Shown: positions 37,194 to 46,539, counted from the first letter of the stretch. The stretch is DNA of 64,000 nucleotides from Bacteroidales bacterium (GCA_022648545.1 JALCMP010000004.1:34655-98654), one strand, 5' to 3'. Notes: a model not told the origin generated them from the sequence alone. A program made the numbers and translations.

Positions 37194-37727
37194 ATGTCAG
37201 CCTGGGCCGACGATAACGGACGTTTATTTAAGACAGCCAGTATCGCAAGGTCATACGGCAGGGACGGAAAGGTTTTGTTAAAGACTTCCGGAAACTTTTC
37301 CGAAGATTATGATATATCCGAACCGGTATTCCTTTATTTCGAAGGATTACCGGTTCCTTTTTTCATAACAGCCATAGAAAAAAAAGATTACCGTTCCTAT
37401 ATTATTAAATTCGACGGCACCGACGATCTTTCACATGCGGAAGAATTAAGCGGCAGAGACGTGTATGCGGAGACATCAGGACGGGACGGAAATATGGAGG
37501 ATCCATACTTCTGCGAATTATGCGGATATACATTGCTGGATCAGCATGGTTCCGAAATCGGAACAATAATAAATTTTCTGGACTACCCGGGAAATCCATG
37601 CCTTGAAGTAAGAGATGCTTCCGGGAAAAAAATAATAGTTCCGGCAAACGACGATCTTATAATAAATATCGATGCCTTAAAAAAGATTTTAACTCTGGAA
37701 ATGGCAGAAGGACTTGCCGATATTTAA
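37194..37727 (+). CDS. rimM: 16S rRNA processing protein RimM
   Basis: The 177-residue protein has the RimM N-terminal barrel (LFKTASIARSYGRDGKVLLKT) and a PRC-barrel domain (ELCGYTLLDQHGSEIGTI, then IIVPANDDLIINID). RimM helps mature the 30S head. It is the second gene of rpsP-rimM; trmD and rplS, which follow in many bacteria, are absent. Its stop overlaps the stop of the convergent phosphohexomutase by 4 bases. Confidence 0.93.
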   Translation: MSAWADDNGRLFKTASIARSYGRDGKVLLKTSGNFSEDYDISEPVFLYFEGLPVPFFITAIEKKDYRSYIIKFDGTDDLSHAEELSGRDVYAETSGRDGNMEDPYFCELCGYTLLDQHGSEIGTIINFLDYPGNPCLEVRDASGKKIIVPANDDLIINIDALKKILTLEMAEGLADI

Positions 37728-39103
37728 TTTTCCGCTTTCCCGAATTTTTCGATTATCCTGCATGCCGCGTTCTTTTTCTCCTCAAGCAGTTCGGGATCCG
37801 CTGCCTCGCAAATAAATCTAAGATAAGGTTCCGTATTAGACGGACGAATATTGAACCACCAGTCCTTGAAATCGAGACGATATCCGTCGAAATCCATAAC
37901 AACAAGAGGCTTTTCAATTGATAAAAAATAGTCTTTTACGGCTTCCATAGCTTCTGACTTGCGTTCTACCCTGAAATTCATTTCGCCGGAGCCCGCATAG
38001 GAATCTATTTCGGAGATTTTTCCGGATAATGTTTTGCCGGACTTCTTTAAATTTGCAATAACATGGAGCAATATTAGCGAAGCCATAATACCGCTGTCCG
38101 AATAAAAGAAGTCCCTGAAATAATAGTGTCCGGCCAGCTCTCCGCCGTAGACACCGTCTATTTCTCTAAGCTTGCGCGCGGCAAAAGCCCTGCCTACTTT
38201 ATATGTTACCATTTCGGCACCCATTGGTTTAAGATATTCGCCTACCGACCTGGAACTTCTTATATCCTGGAGGACCTTTCCGGAAATCCCTTTTTCGCCA
38301 AGCCAGTAATCTCCCATAAGCGCTATCATAAGATCGGGGGAAACAAATTCCGCCTTTTCATCAACGAACATCACCCTGTCGGCATCTCCGTCATAAATAA
38401 CGCCGACATCGCATTTCTCCGCGGCCACCAGTTTTTGCAGTGATACTATATTTTTAGGTACCAGCGGATTGGCCTCATGATTCGGAAACGTACCGTCCAT
38501 TTCGTCGAATATATAATGTATGCCGCGTTCGCCGGATTTTACGCCTTCGCCCAATATATCCTTTATAACGAGGGCAGCCATTCCGTTCGACAAATCCATT
38601 CCGATATTCAGGGATGAATAATCGCATTTATACTTCATCATGAAATCGACGTATTCCTTTCTTATGTCAACAGAGGTTACCGATCCTGTTTTTGGTACAA
38701 CAGGAACGGATCTGCCTTCATTTATCCATTTCTCTATAAGTCCCAGGCCATCGTTGTATCCTACGGGCGATGCATTCAGCGTAGAAACTTTCATGCCGTT
38801 ATATTCCCTTGGATTGTGCGATGCCGTTATCTGCACTGATGCCTTGTATCCGTATTTGGCTGTCGCATAATAGACCATCGGCGTAGTGGCAAGCCCTATG
38901 TCATAGACATCGGCCCCGGCATCGGTTATTCCTTTTATGAGAAAATCCCTTATTTCGGGGGACGATACCCTGGCATCCCTGCCTATGAGAACCTTACGGG
39001 TCTTAAGCAGTTCAGGAAGGAAATATCCGGTCTTATACACTATATCACCGTCGAAATCCACACCGTAGACACCTCTGATGTCGTATGCATGAAAAGCTCC
39101 CAT
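37724..39103 (-). CDS. manB: Phosphomannomutase/phosphoglucomutase
   Basis: The 459-residue alpha-D-phosphohexomutase has all four signatures: the phosphoserine loop TASHNP (S95), the metal loop DGDADR, the sugar-binding GELAGHYYF and the phosphate-binding RPSNTEPYLR. GELAGH departs slightly from the usual GEMSGH. It interconverts hexose 1- and 6-phosphates for glycan synthesis; whether mannose or glucose is preferred cannot be decided. It is followed leftward by nothing on its strand and is preceded by def (5-base gap). Confidence 0.92.
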   Translation of the reverse strand: MGAFHAYDIRGVYGVDFDGDIVYKTGYFLPELLKTRKVLIGRDARVSSPEIRDFLIKGITDAGADVYDIGLATTPMVYYATAKYGYKASVQITASHNPREYNGMKVSTLNASPVGYNDGLGLIEKWINEGRSVPVVPKTGSVTSVDIRKEYVDFMMKYKCDYSSLNIGMDLSNGMAALVIKDILGEGVKSGERGIHYIFDEMDGTFPNHEANPLVPKNIVSLQKLVAAEKCDVGVIYDGDADRVMFVDEKAEFVSPDLMIALMGDYWLGEKGISGKVLQDIRSSRSVGEYLKPMGAEMVTYKVGRAFAARKLREIDGVYGGELAGHYYFRDFFYSDSGIMASLILLHVIANLKKSGKTLSGKISEIDSYAGSGEMNFRVERKSEAMEAVKDYFLSIEKPLVVMDFDGYRLDFKDWWFNIRPSNTEPYLRFICEAADPELLEEKKNAACRIIEKFGKAEN

Positions 39104-39108
39104 ATTTT

Positions 39109-39663
39109 CTATTTTTTTACTATTTTATAATCTGTGGAGACTCTCCCGGCTTCTATGTTTTTAAGCTTGGAATGCATGAGCTTCTTCCTTATGGGAGAGA
39201 CCCTGTCTATGAAAAGATGTCCGTCGAGATGATCCAGTTCATGCTGGGTCACCCTGCAGGCGAATCCCTTCAGATGTTCTTTCACCGGTTCGTATTTTTC
39301 ATTAAGATATTCCACCGTTATCTCCGCAGCACGCTCCACGTCTGCATATAATTTAGGAACGCTCAGACAGCCTTCGGATAACGTAACCTTTTTATCGCTT
39401 TTTTCGGTAATAACCGGATTAATCATGAATCTTTTGAATCCGCCGCATTCGGGGAAATCATCTTTCATGTCATCGGCATCTATTACAACTATCCTCAGAG
39501 ATTTACCTACCTGAGGAGCAGCCAGACCTATGCCGTTACCGTGCTTCATCGTAACATACATGTCTTTCATAAATTGCTGAAGACCTTCTTCTTTTTCCAC
39601 GTCAACCTCTGCGGATTTCTTCCTCAGGACTTCGGAACCATATATATAAATTGGCAAATACAT
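39109..39663 (-). CDS. def: Peptide deformylase
   Basis: The enzyme removes the formyl group from nascent N-terminal methionine. The three motifs are present: GIGLAAPQVG, EGCLS (metal cysteine) and QHELDHLDG (metal histidines). I place the start at the ATG at 39663 (184 residues, MYLPIYIYGSEVLR), which matches the family; a frame from 39687 would add eight lysine-rich residues. It lies 27 bases after ruvX and 5 before manB in a ruvX-def-manB operon. Confidence 0.95.
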   Translation of the reverse strand: MYLPIYIYGSEVLRKKSAEVDVEKEEGLQQFMKDMYVTMKHGNGIGLAAPQVGKSLRIVVIDADDMKDDFPECGGFKRFMINPVITEKSDKKVTLSEGCLSVPKLYADVERAAEITVEYLNEKYEPVKEHLKGFACRVTQHELDHLDGHLFIDRVSPIRKKLMHSKLKNIEAGRVSTDYKIVKK

Positions 39664-39690
39664 AATATATTTTATTTTTATTTTCAAAAT

Positions 39691-40116
39691 CTATCGGGAA
39701 CCGCGCGATTTTCCGTCGAGGTATGTTTGTAAAATAAGAGCAGCACTAATTTTATCTACCGCGCCCTTGACCCTCCTGTCGCTCTTCTTCATCCCTCCGT
39801 CTATCATTGCACGCATGGCGATCTGCGAAGTAAACCTTTCGTCTTCTTTGATTATGCCGGCGGAAGGAAATTTTTTTGCAAGACGCCTTATAAAACCTGC
39901 AACATGCGGAGCACATTCCGAAGGCCGGTTGTTGAGGTTCACCGGATATCCCACGACGAACAAAGATACCTTGTTCTCCGACATATAACTTTCGAGATAA
40001 TCGATTATCTTTGCAGTAGGAACCGTCTCCAAGGGAGAGGCGAAAATACCTAACGGATCGCTTACGGCGACTCCTACTCTTTTAAGACCGTAATCTATTC
40101 CGATTATCCGCTCCAT
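39691..40116 (-). CDS. ruvX: Holliday-junction resolvase-like protein RuvX/YqgF
   Basis: From the ATG at 40116 the protein is 141 residues and begins MERIIGIDYGLKRVGVAVSD, the YqgF family opening that carries the first catalytic aspartate. VVGYP, DERFTS and the C-terminal VDKISAALILQTYL complete the RNase H-like fold. It is implicated in rRNA processing (16S 5' end) or junction cleavage. Longer frames to 40221 run through the divergent M23 gene and the -7 box at 40125-40132, so I reject them. Only 8 bases separate that box from the ATG. Confidence 0.94.
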   Translation of the reverse strand: MERIIGIDYGLKRVGVAVSDPLGIFASPLETVPTAKIIDYLESYMSENKVSLFVVGYPVNLNNRPSECAPHVAGFIRRLAKKFPSAGIIKEDERFTSQIAMRAMIDGGMKKSDRRVKGAVDKISAALILQTYLDGKSRGSR

Positions 40117-40124
40117 AATGTTTG

Positions 40125-40132
40125 CAAAGTTA
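40125..40132 (-). promoter_or_regulatory. -7 promoter box of ruvX-def-manB
   Basis: TAACTTTG on the minus strand, 8 bases before the ruvX ATG at 40116. Confidence 0.55.
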
Positions 40133-40147
40133 GTCAAATCCTCCGTT

Positions 40148-41017
40148 ATGCGAAAAAGAAAACACAAAAGTTCCAGAAAGATAGATAATAAACTCCGTTT
40201 TTCGGTTTTCGACGAAACCACTCACGAAGAATTATTTTCATTCACCGGACACGGCATACTCATACTGGTTACGGCCATTCTTTCCGTAATTCTTCTAATA
40301 ATAGTAGTAATAATGCTTATATCATATACTCCGCTAAAGAATCTCATTCCCGGCTATCCTAATTCCGAGACCAGACGTGAAATGATACAGAATACTCTGA
40401 GACTCGATTCCCTCCAGAAGGAAGCCGAATTATGGAAATTCGAAATGACCAACATACAAAGAATTGCTACGGGGAAAGATCCCCTTCCGCCGGACAGCCT
40501 CGGAAGAAAAATTTCCGGATCGGTTGCGGAGAAGAAGGAAAAATCAGCTTCTGAAGATATAAAAAGCGATTCACTGCTCCGGGAAACTGTTCTCAACGAA
40601 GATAAGGCGGGGATAAAAGACAAGCCGCAGAAAATTGAACGTCTGGAAGGTCTCCATTTCTTTCCTCCCGTTTCGGGCGTCGTTACCCAGCCGTACGACG
40701 AAGGTTTGAATCATCCGTTCATGGATATTGCGGCAAAAGAGAATTCGATAGTATCATCGGTACTCGACGGGACGGTTATTTCGGCCGACTGGAACGATGA
40801 AACAGGATATGTAATAAGCATACAGCATAAAAACAATCTCATAACCATATATAAACACAACGCCAAATTACTTAAAAAGGTGGGAGACAAGATTTCGGCC
40901 GGAGACCCGATAGCTCTGGTAGGCGGTACTGGGAAACTGAGTACCGCATGCCACCTTCATTTCGAAATGTGGCATGACGGCAAACCGGTAGATCCGTCGA
41001 AATATATACGCTTCTGA
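40148..41017 (+). CDS. M23 (LytM-type) peptidoglycan endopeptidase, membrane-anchored
   Basis: From the ATG at 40148 (289 residues) the protein has a basic N-terminus, one membrane helix (about 35-57), a coiled or disordered stretch and a C-terminal M23 domain. The zinc ligands are visible: H and D in NHPFMD, and the HLHFE motif; IYKHNAK holds the further active-site histidine. It should cut peptide cross-links, or activate amidases, in the periplasm. An ATG at 40118 is possible but would sit on the ruvX promoter. dxr starts 5 bases after its stop. Confidence 0.88.
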   Translation: MRKRKHKSSRKIDNKLRFSVFDETTHEELFSFTGHGILILVTAILSVILLIIVVIMLISYTPLKNLIPGYPNSETRREMIQNTLRLDSLQKEAELWKFEMTNIQRIATGKDPLPPDSLGRKISGSVAEKKEKSASEDIKSDSLLRETVLNEDKAGIKDKPQKIERLEGLHFFPPVSGVVTQPYDEGLNHPFMDIAAKENSIVSSVLDGTVISADWNDETGYVISIQHKNNLITIYKHNAKLLKKVGDKISAGDPIALVGGTGKLSTACHLHFEMWHDGKPVDPSKYIRF

Positions 41018-41022
41018 CAACC

Positions 41023-42180
41023 ATGGGGAAAAAAAGAATAGCATTGCTGGGATCGACGGGATCCATAGGAACACAAACTCTCGATGTAATATCCAGGCAC
41101 CGCAATGATTACGAAATAGAATTGCTTACCGCCAATCAAAACAGCGGGAAACTTATAGAACAGGCAATAATGTTCAGACCGAATAATGTTGTAATATGCA
41201 ATGAAAAATACTACGACGAAGTATTTGAAGCTCTGAACAAATACGATATAAAGGTATTCGCAGGCAAAAAATCAGCAGGAGATCTTGCCGCCGCATCAGA
41301 CGTGGATATCGTTGTTTCCGCCATTACAGGATTCAACGGCCTAGAACCTACCGTAAGTGCAATAAAGGCCGGTAAGACCATAGCTCTGGCAAACAAGGAA
41401 ACGCTTGTCGCCGCAGGTTCCATAATAACAAAAATGTCACGGAAATATTCCTCGCCCATCATACCGGTGGATTCCGAACATTCTGCAATATTCCAATGTC
41501 TGGCCGGGGAAATGTCTTCCATTGAAAAAATACTGCTGACCGCATCTGGGGGGGCTTTTTTAAAAAAAAGCGCCGAAGAGATGAAGAACGCCGGGATAGA
41601 GGAAGCTCTCAGCAATCCAAACTGGAACATGGGAGCAAAAGTTACCATAGATTCCGCCGACATGATGAACAAGGGTCTTGAAATGATAGAAGCCTCATGG
41701 CTGTTCGGAATTCCTCCCGAGAAGATAGAAATACTTATACAGCCGCAGTCTATAATACACTCCATGGTTCAGTTCGAAGATGGAAGCATAAAAGCGCAGC
41801 TGGGATTCCCGGACATGAGGATCCCAATACAATATGCGCTAACCTTTCCCCTTAGAAAACGGCTCAATACAAAGCGGCTCGACTTTGCAGCTTTGGGCCA
41901 TATAGATTTCATAAAACCCGACAAAGAAAAATATCCGGCCCTGGACATAGCATATTACGCGCACAAGAAAGGAGGAAACGCCGACTGCATAATGAATGCG
42001 GCGAACGAAACAGCAGTATCCGCCTTTCTTGCGGGACGCATAAAATTCGGAGACATAATCCGTATCGTTGAAAGGACGCTTGAGATAACTGACTTCATAG
42101 AAAATCCTTCACTGGACGATATATTTGCAACAAACGAAGAAGCAGTAAGAAAGGCCGGAATGCTGCTGCAAGAAAATTAG
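41023..42180 (+). CDS. dxr: 1-deoxy-D-xylulose 5-phosphate reductoisomerase
   Basis: The 385-residue enzyme makes MEP from DXP with NADPH in the non-mevalonate isoprenoid pathway. The NADPH loop GSTGSIGTQTLDV is at the N-terminus; the metal-binding PVDSEHSAIFQCL and the ASGGAF, NPNWNMG and KGLEMIEA active-site blocks follow in order. It lies 5 bases after the M23 gene. Confidence 0.98.
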   Translation: MGKKRIALLGSTGSIGTQTLDVISRHRNDYEIELLTANQNSGKLIEQAIMFRPNNVVICNEKYYDEVFEALNKYDIKVFAGKKSAGDLAAASDVDIVVSAITGFNGLEPTVSAIKAGKTIALANKETLVAAGSIITKMSRKYSSPIIPVDSEHSAIFQCLAGEMSSIEKILLTASGGAFLKKSAEEMKNAGIEEALSNPNWNMGAKVTIDSADMMNKGLEMIEASWLFGIPPEKIEILIQPQSIIHSMVQFEDGSIKAQLGFPDMRIPIQYALTFPLRKRLNTKRLDFAALGHIDFIKPDKEKYPALDIAYYAHKKGGNADCIMNAANETAVSAFLAGRIKFGDIIRIVERTLEITDFIENPSLDDIFATNEEAVRKAGMLLQEN

Positions 42181-42277
42181 TACATCCCAAAAATCAAAAC
42201 ATTAACATACAATATCTTATATTTGCCTCTGCAAGATTTAATTTAACGATTATCTCTTTTTTTTGAGGTCTATATTT

Positions 42278-42285
42278 TAACTTTG
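42278..42285 (+). promoter_or_regulatory. -7 promoter box of rseP
   Basis: TAACTTTG, 6 bases before the ATG at 42292. A second match, TATATTTG, lies at 42218-42225 and could give a longer leader. Confidence 0.55.
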
Positions 42286-42291
42286 CATATC

Positions 42292-43620
42292 ATGACCGTA
42301 ATAATAAAGATCATACAAGTAATTTTCGCACTGAGCCTTCTGGTGCTGATACATGAATTCGGACACTTCATTTTCGCCAGAATCTTTAAGATAAGGGTCG
42401 AGAAATTTTATCTTTTCTTCGACGCCGGATTCAGACTTTTCAAATTCAAGCCTAAACATAGCGATACCGAGTACGGTATAGGATGGCTTCCTCTGGGAGG
42501 ATACTGCAAAATAGCAGGCATGATAGACGAATCCATGGATAAGGAATCCATGAAAAAAGATCCGCAGCCATGGGAATTCAGGAGCAAGCCGGCATGGCAG
42601 AGACTGCTGGTTCTGGCAGGAGGAGTACTTTTCAACGTAATACTGGCTTTCATAATATATTCGGCCATACTCTTTACATGGGGTGAGCAGTATATAAAAA
42701 ATTCCGACGTAACCACCGGCATAGCGGTAGACAGGATAGCCTATGAAATAGGATTCCGCGACGGAGACATGATTCTTGATTTCGACGGCAACTCCGTTGA
42801 TAATTTCGATCACCTCAGGGCCGACATGGTAATAGGACAGGCGAAATATGCAACCGTGCTGAGGAACGGAGATACCATAAACATACCGATAGGAGAAAAA
42901 TACATTCCTGAGGCCCTCAACACCAAAAGCAACATGTTCGAATACGGTATACCGTTCGTAGTTGCAGCCATACCCGATACTTCCGTCAATGCCGGGACCG
43001 GACTCAGGCCCGGGGACAAGATAGTTGCCATAGATGGAAACAACGTAGTAAATTTCAACACCGTAAAAAGATACATAGCTAATCACAAATCTGATTCCGT
43101 AGAAGTTTCGATAGAAAGAAAAGGCTCTGTCGTCCCTCTTAAGCTCGCAATAGACGGCAGCGGAATGTTTGAAGTACAACTCGACGGGGAGCTGTCTCAT
43201 TTTTATAAAATAACCAAAAAGAAATATACCCTGCTGTCTTCCATTCCGGCCGGGTTCGACAAAGCAATAGCAACGGTAGTCAATTACTGGCAGCAGCTGA
43301 AACTCATAGTGTCGCCAAAGACCGAAGCCTATAAATCATTGGGAAGCTTCATAGCAATAGGAAGCATTTTCCCCGGAAGATGGAACTGGCCGGCATTCTG
43401 GAGTATTACCGCTTTCCTTTCCATAATGCTCGCCGTACTTAACATACTTCCCATTCCGGCCCTGGACGGAGGACATATACTTTTCACCCTTTACGAAATT
43501 ATTACGCGCAGAAAGCCCAGCGACAAATTTCTGGAATATGCCCAGATGGCAGGAATGCTTTTCCTTATGGCTCTCATGATACTTGCTTTCGGAAACGACA
43601 TAATAAGATTATTCAAATAA
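42292..43620 (+). CDS. rseP: RseP-like site-2 zinc metalloprotease
   Basis: The 442-residue protein is an intramembrane M50 protease. HEFGH (H21, E22, H25) lies in the first membrane helix and the C-terminal NILPIPALDGG holds the third zinc ligand. Two PDZ-like domains occupy about 120-300. In other bacteria RseP releases ECF sigma factors by cutting anti-sigma proteins. I use the ATG at 42292; the in-frame TTG at 42283 overlaps the -7 box. The DUF4837 lipoprotein gene follows after 9 bases. Confidence 0.96.
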   Translation: MTVIIKIIQVIFALSLLVLIHEFGHFIFARIFKIRVEKFYLFFDAGFRLFKFKPKHSDTEYGIGWLPLGGYCKIAGMIDESMDKESMKKDPQPWEFRSKPAWQRLLVLAGGVLFNVILAFIIYSAILFTWGEQYIKNSDVTTGIAVDRIAYEIGFRDGDMILDFDGNSVDNFDHLRADMVIGQAKYATVLRNGDTINIPIGEKYIPEALNTKSNMFEYGIPFVVAAIPDTSVNAGTGLRPGDKIVAIDGNNVVNFNTVKRYIANHKSDSVEVSIERKGSVVPLKLAIDGSGMFEVQLDGELSHFYKITKKKYTLLSSIPAGFDKAIATVVNYWQQLKLIVSPKTEAYKSLGSFIAIGSIFPGRWNWPAFWSITAFLSIMLAVLNILPIPALDGGHILFTLYEIITRRKPSDKFLEYAQMAGMLFLMALMILAFGNDIIRLFK

Positions 43621-43629
43621 CAAGAAGCC

Positions 43630-44634
43630 ATGAAAACTAGAAAATTTTTAATAATCGGTTTACTGGCCGCATTGTTGAGCGGCTGCGGCAACAATTCAAC
43701 TCCCATAAAGCAGAATATAAGCGGCAAGGCCGGTGAAATAGTAATAGTAGCCGATAAAAAAATATGGGAAAACGAAACCGGATCGGAATTGAGAAAAATC
43801 CTGGAAAAAGACTATCCGTGTCTTCCTCAGCGTGAACCTTCATTTACGCTGATACATATTCCGCAAAAGGCTTTTACGAATATATTTCAGATACACAGGA
43901 ACTTAATAATATGCCAGTTGGACAATAATATTAAAAAGACTGCGATCGTAAAAAAAGAAGACGTATGGTCCGCTCCGCAAACTGTAATATACGTTACGGC
44001 TTCCGATGAAAAAAAAATGGCCGAAGCAATAAAGGAAAATGGCAAATTCCTATATAACACAATGGAAGAAGCGGAAAGAAACAGGATAATACGAAATGCA
44101 AAAAGATACGAAGAAGCATCCATAAGAAAAACCGTTTCCGGAGAATTAGGAGGATCACCTTTCTTCCCTACCGGATACTCCATAAAAAAGCATGTCCCGG
44201 GATTCTTCTGGATATCATATGAAACCACTTATACAATACAGGGGATATTTGCATATAAGTTTCCGTACAGAGACAGCAGCTCTCTGTCTCTCAATAATAT
44301 CATAAGTGTCAGGAATGCCGTAATGAAGGCAAACGTGCCCGGAATGCTGGAAGGCAGCTATATGATTACAAGTCCGGCTCCCGAGGGCAAGCCTGTTATG
44401 AAATGGAAAACATACAAAGGAATTAAATTTGCTGAGGTAAGGGGATTATGGGAGGTCATGAACGACTTTATGGGAGGTCCGTTCATTCAACATGTTTTTC
44501 TGGATAGAAGCGGCAAAAACGTAATAGTACTTGAAGGATTCGTATATGCCCCACGCTACGACAAGAGGAATTACCTCAGAGAGGTAGAATCCATAATATA
44601 CTCGTTTACATGGGAGAACGATCAAAGATCATAA
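43630..44634 (+). CDS. DUF4837 family lipoprotein
   Basis: A lipoprotein signal (LLSGC, cysteine 19) precedes 315 residues of DUF4837, a family confined to Bacteroidota. Recognisable parts are the GKAGEIVIVADKKIWE opening and the SYETTYTIQGIFAYKF strand region. Function is unknown. It follows rseP by 9 bases, and this coupling to a site-2 protease hints at an envelope role. No catalytic motif is visible. Confidence 0.85.
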   Translation: MKTRKFLIIGLLAALLSGCGNNSTPIKQNISGKAGEIVIVADKKIWENETGSELRKILEKDYPCLPQREPSFTLIHIPQKAFTNIFQIHRNLIICQLDNNIKKTAIVKKEDVWSAPQTVIYVTASDEKKMAEAIKENGKFLYNTMEEAERNRIIRNAKRYEEASIRKTVSGELGGSPFFPTGYSIKKHVPGFFWISYETTYTIQGIFAYKFPYRDSSSLSLNNIISVRNAVMKANVPGMLEGSYMITSPAPEGKPVMKWKTYKGIKFAEVRGLWEVMNDFMGGPFIQHVFLDRSGKNVIVLEGFVYAPRYDKRNYLREVESIIYSFTWENDQRS

Positions 44635-44651
44635 AACAGATTTACAAATTG

Positions 44652-44682
44652 TTTGCAGGAACAAAAAATATTTATACCTTTG
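44652..44682 (+). promoter_or_regulatory. Promoter of tRNA-Glu - rpsT
   Basis: TTTG at 44652-44655, a 19-base spacer and TACCTTTG at 44675-44682, 43 bases before the tRNA. Confidence 0.8.
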
Positions 44683-44725
44683 CACTCCCTTAAACGGAAA
44701 AATAATTTCCGACGGGAATATTGAT

Positions 44726-44797
44726 GGTGGGTTCGTCTAAAGGCTAGGACTCAAGATTTTCATTCTTGCAATGGGGGTTCGATTCCCCCACCCACTA
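44726..44797 (+). tRNA. tRNA-Glu (TTC)
   Basis: The 72-base cloverleaf has acceptor arms GGTGGGT/ACCCACT (first pair G-T), anticodon stem CAAGA/TCTTG with loop TTTTCAT (anticodon TTC at 44759-44761), and T arm GGGGGTTCGATTCCCCC. The discriminator is A; CCA is not encoded. Confidence 0.96.
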
Positions 44798-44822
44798 CAA
44801 AATAATTAAAATATATAAAACA

Positions 44823-45077
44823 ATGGCACAACACGCATCAGCAGATAAGTGCAATCGTCAAAACGAAAAAAGGAGATTGCACAATCGTTACTACAAGGTA
44901 ACGACAACCAATGCCATAAAGGCATTACGCAATACCACAGACAAGACGGCTGCAACTGCTTTGCTTCCCAAAGTATTCTCGATGCTTGATAAACTTGTAA
45001 AGAAGAACTGTATACATGCTAACAAGGCTTCCAATTTGAAAAGCGGCCTTTCTGTATATGTAAACAAATTATCGTAA
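44823..45077 (+). CDS. rpsT: 30S ribosomal protein bS20
   Basis: The 84-residue basic, all-helical protein opens MAQHASADKCNRQNEKRRLHN and contains the typical helical core with NKASNLKSGLS near the C-terminus. It binds 16S rRNA helices near the base of the 30S body. The ATG at 44823 lies 25 bases after tRNA-Glu, so the tRNA and this gene probably share one transcript that ends at the hairpin at 45106-45137. Confidence 0.93.
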   Translation: MAQHASADKCNRQNEKRRLHNRYYKVTTTNAIKALRNTTDKTAATALLPKVFSMLDKLVKKNCIHANKASNLKSGLSVYVNKLS

Positions 45078-45105
45078 AGTTTTTACTTTTTTGTCACAGG
45101 TAAAA

Positions 45106-45140
45106 ATAAAAGCTTCCCAAATTTGGGAAGCTTTTATTTT
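45106..45140 (+). terminator. Terminator of tRNA-Glu - rpsT
   Basis: A perfect 16-bp palindrome centred on AAATTT (45106-45137) is followed by TTT. It ends just 9 bases before the radC ATG. Confidence 0.85.
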
Positions 45141-45148
45141 TATATCAT

Positions 45149-45841
45149 ATGGAAAAAGACAAACTTGTAATAAAGCAATGGAAGGAAGATGAAAGGCCGA
45201 GGGAGAAATTCATATCAAAGGGCAGCGATAGCCTCAGCGATGCAGAACTGCTGTCCATAATAATACGGTCGGGAAATAAAGAAGAAAATGCCGTGGAATT
45301 ATCCAGAAAAATTCTTCGCGCGGCAGGCAATAATCTTAACGGTCTGCGCAAATTCGGACTTGAAGAATACGGTAAATTCAAAGGCATGGGAAACGGAAAG
45401 GCGCTCTCTATAATGGCCGCATTCGAACTTTACAAGAGAATGGCACTGCAGGAAGAACCGGAAAAAAACATAATCTACTCTTCAGCCTTCGCAGCTCAAA
45501 TCATAGCTCCCATTCTAAAGGACCTTAATCATGAAGAATGCTGGGTCCTATACATGAACAGAAGCAACACGCTGCTGTCAAGAGAAAAAATCACAAGCGG
45601 CGGTATAAGTGCTACGGTAGTAGATATAAAAATGATTCTTAAGTCCGCAATAACAAAACTCGCCAGCTCTATCATACTGGTGCATAACCATCCCTCCGGT
45701 TCGCGCATTCCCGGAGAACAGGACAAAATTCAAACCGGGAAATTGAAGGCCGCCGCAAAAATATGCGACATAGACATGCTTGATCACATAATAATAGCAG
45801 GAGACAAATACTTCAGTTTTTCAGACGAAGGTCTTATGTAA
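45149..45841 (+). CDS. radC: RadC-family JAMM-domain protein
   Basis: The 230-residue protein has an N-terminal helix-hairpin-helix region (RPREKFISKGSDSLSDAELL, IIRSGNKEENAVEL) and a C-terminal JAMM metalloprotease-like domain with LVHNHPSGSRIPGEQD, which holds the two histidines, serine and aspartate of the metal site. Despite the old name, a role in DNA repair is not established. The ATG comes directly after a strong terminator and I see no promoter in the gap, so its expression may rely on read-through or an internal start. Confidence 0.92.
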   Translation: MEKDKLVIKQWKEDERPREKFISKGSDSLSDAELLSIIIRSGNKEENAVELSRKILRAAGNNLNGLRKFGLEEYGKFKGMGNGKALSIMAAFELYKRMALQEEPEKNIIYSSAFAAQIIAPILKDLNHEECWVLYMNRSNTLLSREKITSGGISATVVDIKMILKSAITKLASSIILVHNHPSGSRIPGEQDKIQTGKLKAAAKICDIDMLDHIIIAGDKYFSFSDEGLM

Positions 45842-45852
45842 AAAAAAAGTAA

Positions 45853-45860
45853 TATCTTTG
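45853..45860 (+). promoter_or_regulatory. -7 promoter box of upp
   Basis: TATCTTTG, 17 bases before the upp ATG. Confidence 0.55.
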
Positions 45861-45877
45861 CGAAAAATTTACCGCAA

Positions 45878-46531
45878 ATGGAAATACGCAACCTGGGCGA
45901 AAACGACTCCGCAATAAGCAAATTCGTTATTGAATTAAGAGATAAAAAAATTCAGAAAGACAGCCTGAGATTCAGAAAAAATCTTGAAAGAATAGGCAGC
46001 ATAATTGCATACGAAATAAGCAAAACCCTCAATTACGAAAACGTGGATATAACCACACCGCTCGGAATTGCAGCATGCCGCAATATTACAGACAATATAA
46101 TGGTTGCATCAGTACTCCGGGCCGGACTTCCGCTCCACCGCGGTATTCTGGAAGTTTTCGACCACGCCCAGAACGCATTCATAGCAGCATATAGAAAATA
46201 CGGAAAAGACAACAGGTTTGACATACAGCTGGAGTACGCCAGCTCTCCATGCACGGAAGGAAAAACCATAATCCTGGCAGACACTATGCTGGCAACTGGC
46301 AATTCCGTTCTGCTGGCCTATAACAGACTATGTGAATCGGGAGATCCCAAACATACTCATCTTGTCTGTCCGATAGCAAGCAAACACGGAATCGCATTCC
46401 TTTCGAAAAATCTGCCTCATAAGAAGGTAACGTTATGGGTATGTGCGATAGATGAAGAACTTACGAACAAATCATATATCGTTCCCGGTCTTGGAGATGC
46501 CGGAGATCTATCGTTCGGAGAAAAACTATAA
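45878..46531 (+). CDS. upp: Uracil phosphoribosyltransferase
   Basis: The 217-residue type I phosphoribosyltransferase makes UMP from uracil and PRPP. The PRPP loop is ILADTMLATGNS; the VLRAGLPLHRGI block and the C-terminal YIVPGLGDAGDL uracil-recognition segment match UPRT. It converges on rpoN with an 8-base gap. Confidence 0.95.
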   Translation: MEIRNLGENDSAISKFVIELRDKKIQKDSLRFRKNLERIGSIIAYEISKTLNYENVDITTPLGIAACRNITDNIMVASVLRAGLPLHRGILEVFDHAQNAFIAAYRKYGKDNRFDIQLEYASSPCTEGKTIILADTMLATGNSVLLAYNRLCESGDPKHTHLVCPIASKHGIAFLSKNLPHKKVTLWVCAIDEELTNKSYIVPGLGDAGDLSFGEKL

Positions 46532-46539
46532 ATAAATCA

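Noticed and set aside
40117..40221. Extended N-terminus of RuvX
   Set aside because: The extra 35 residues match no RuvX homology, cover the divergent gene's start and pass over the -7 box.
42277..43200. A 307-codon minus-strand frame opposite rseP
   Set aside because: It shadows the conserved protease sequence, has no start signal, and its product is rich in Tyr/Ile runs without motifs.
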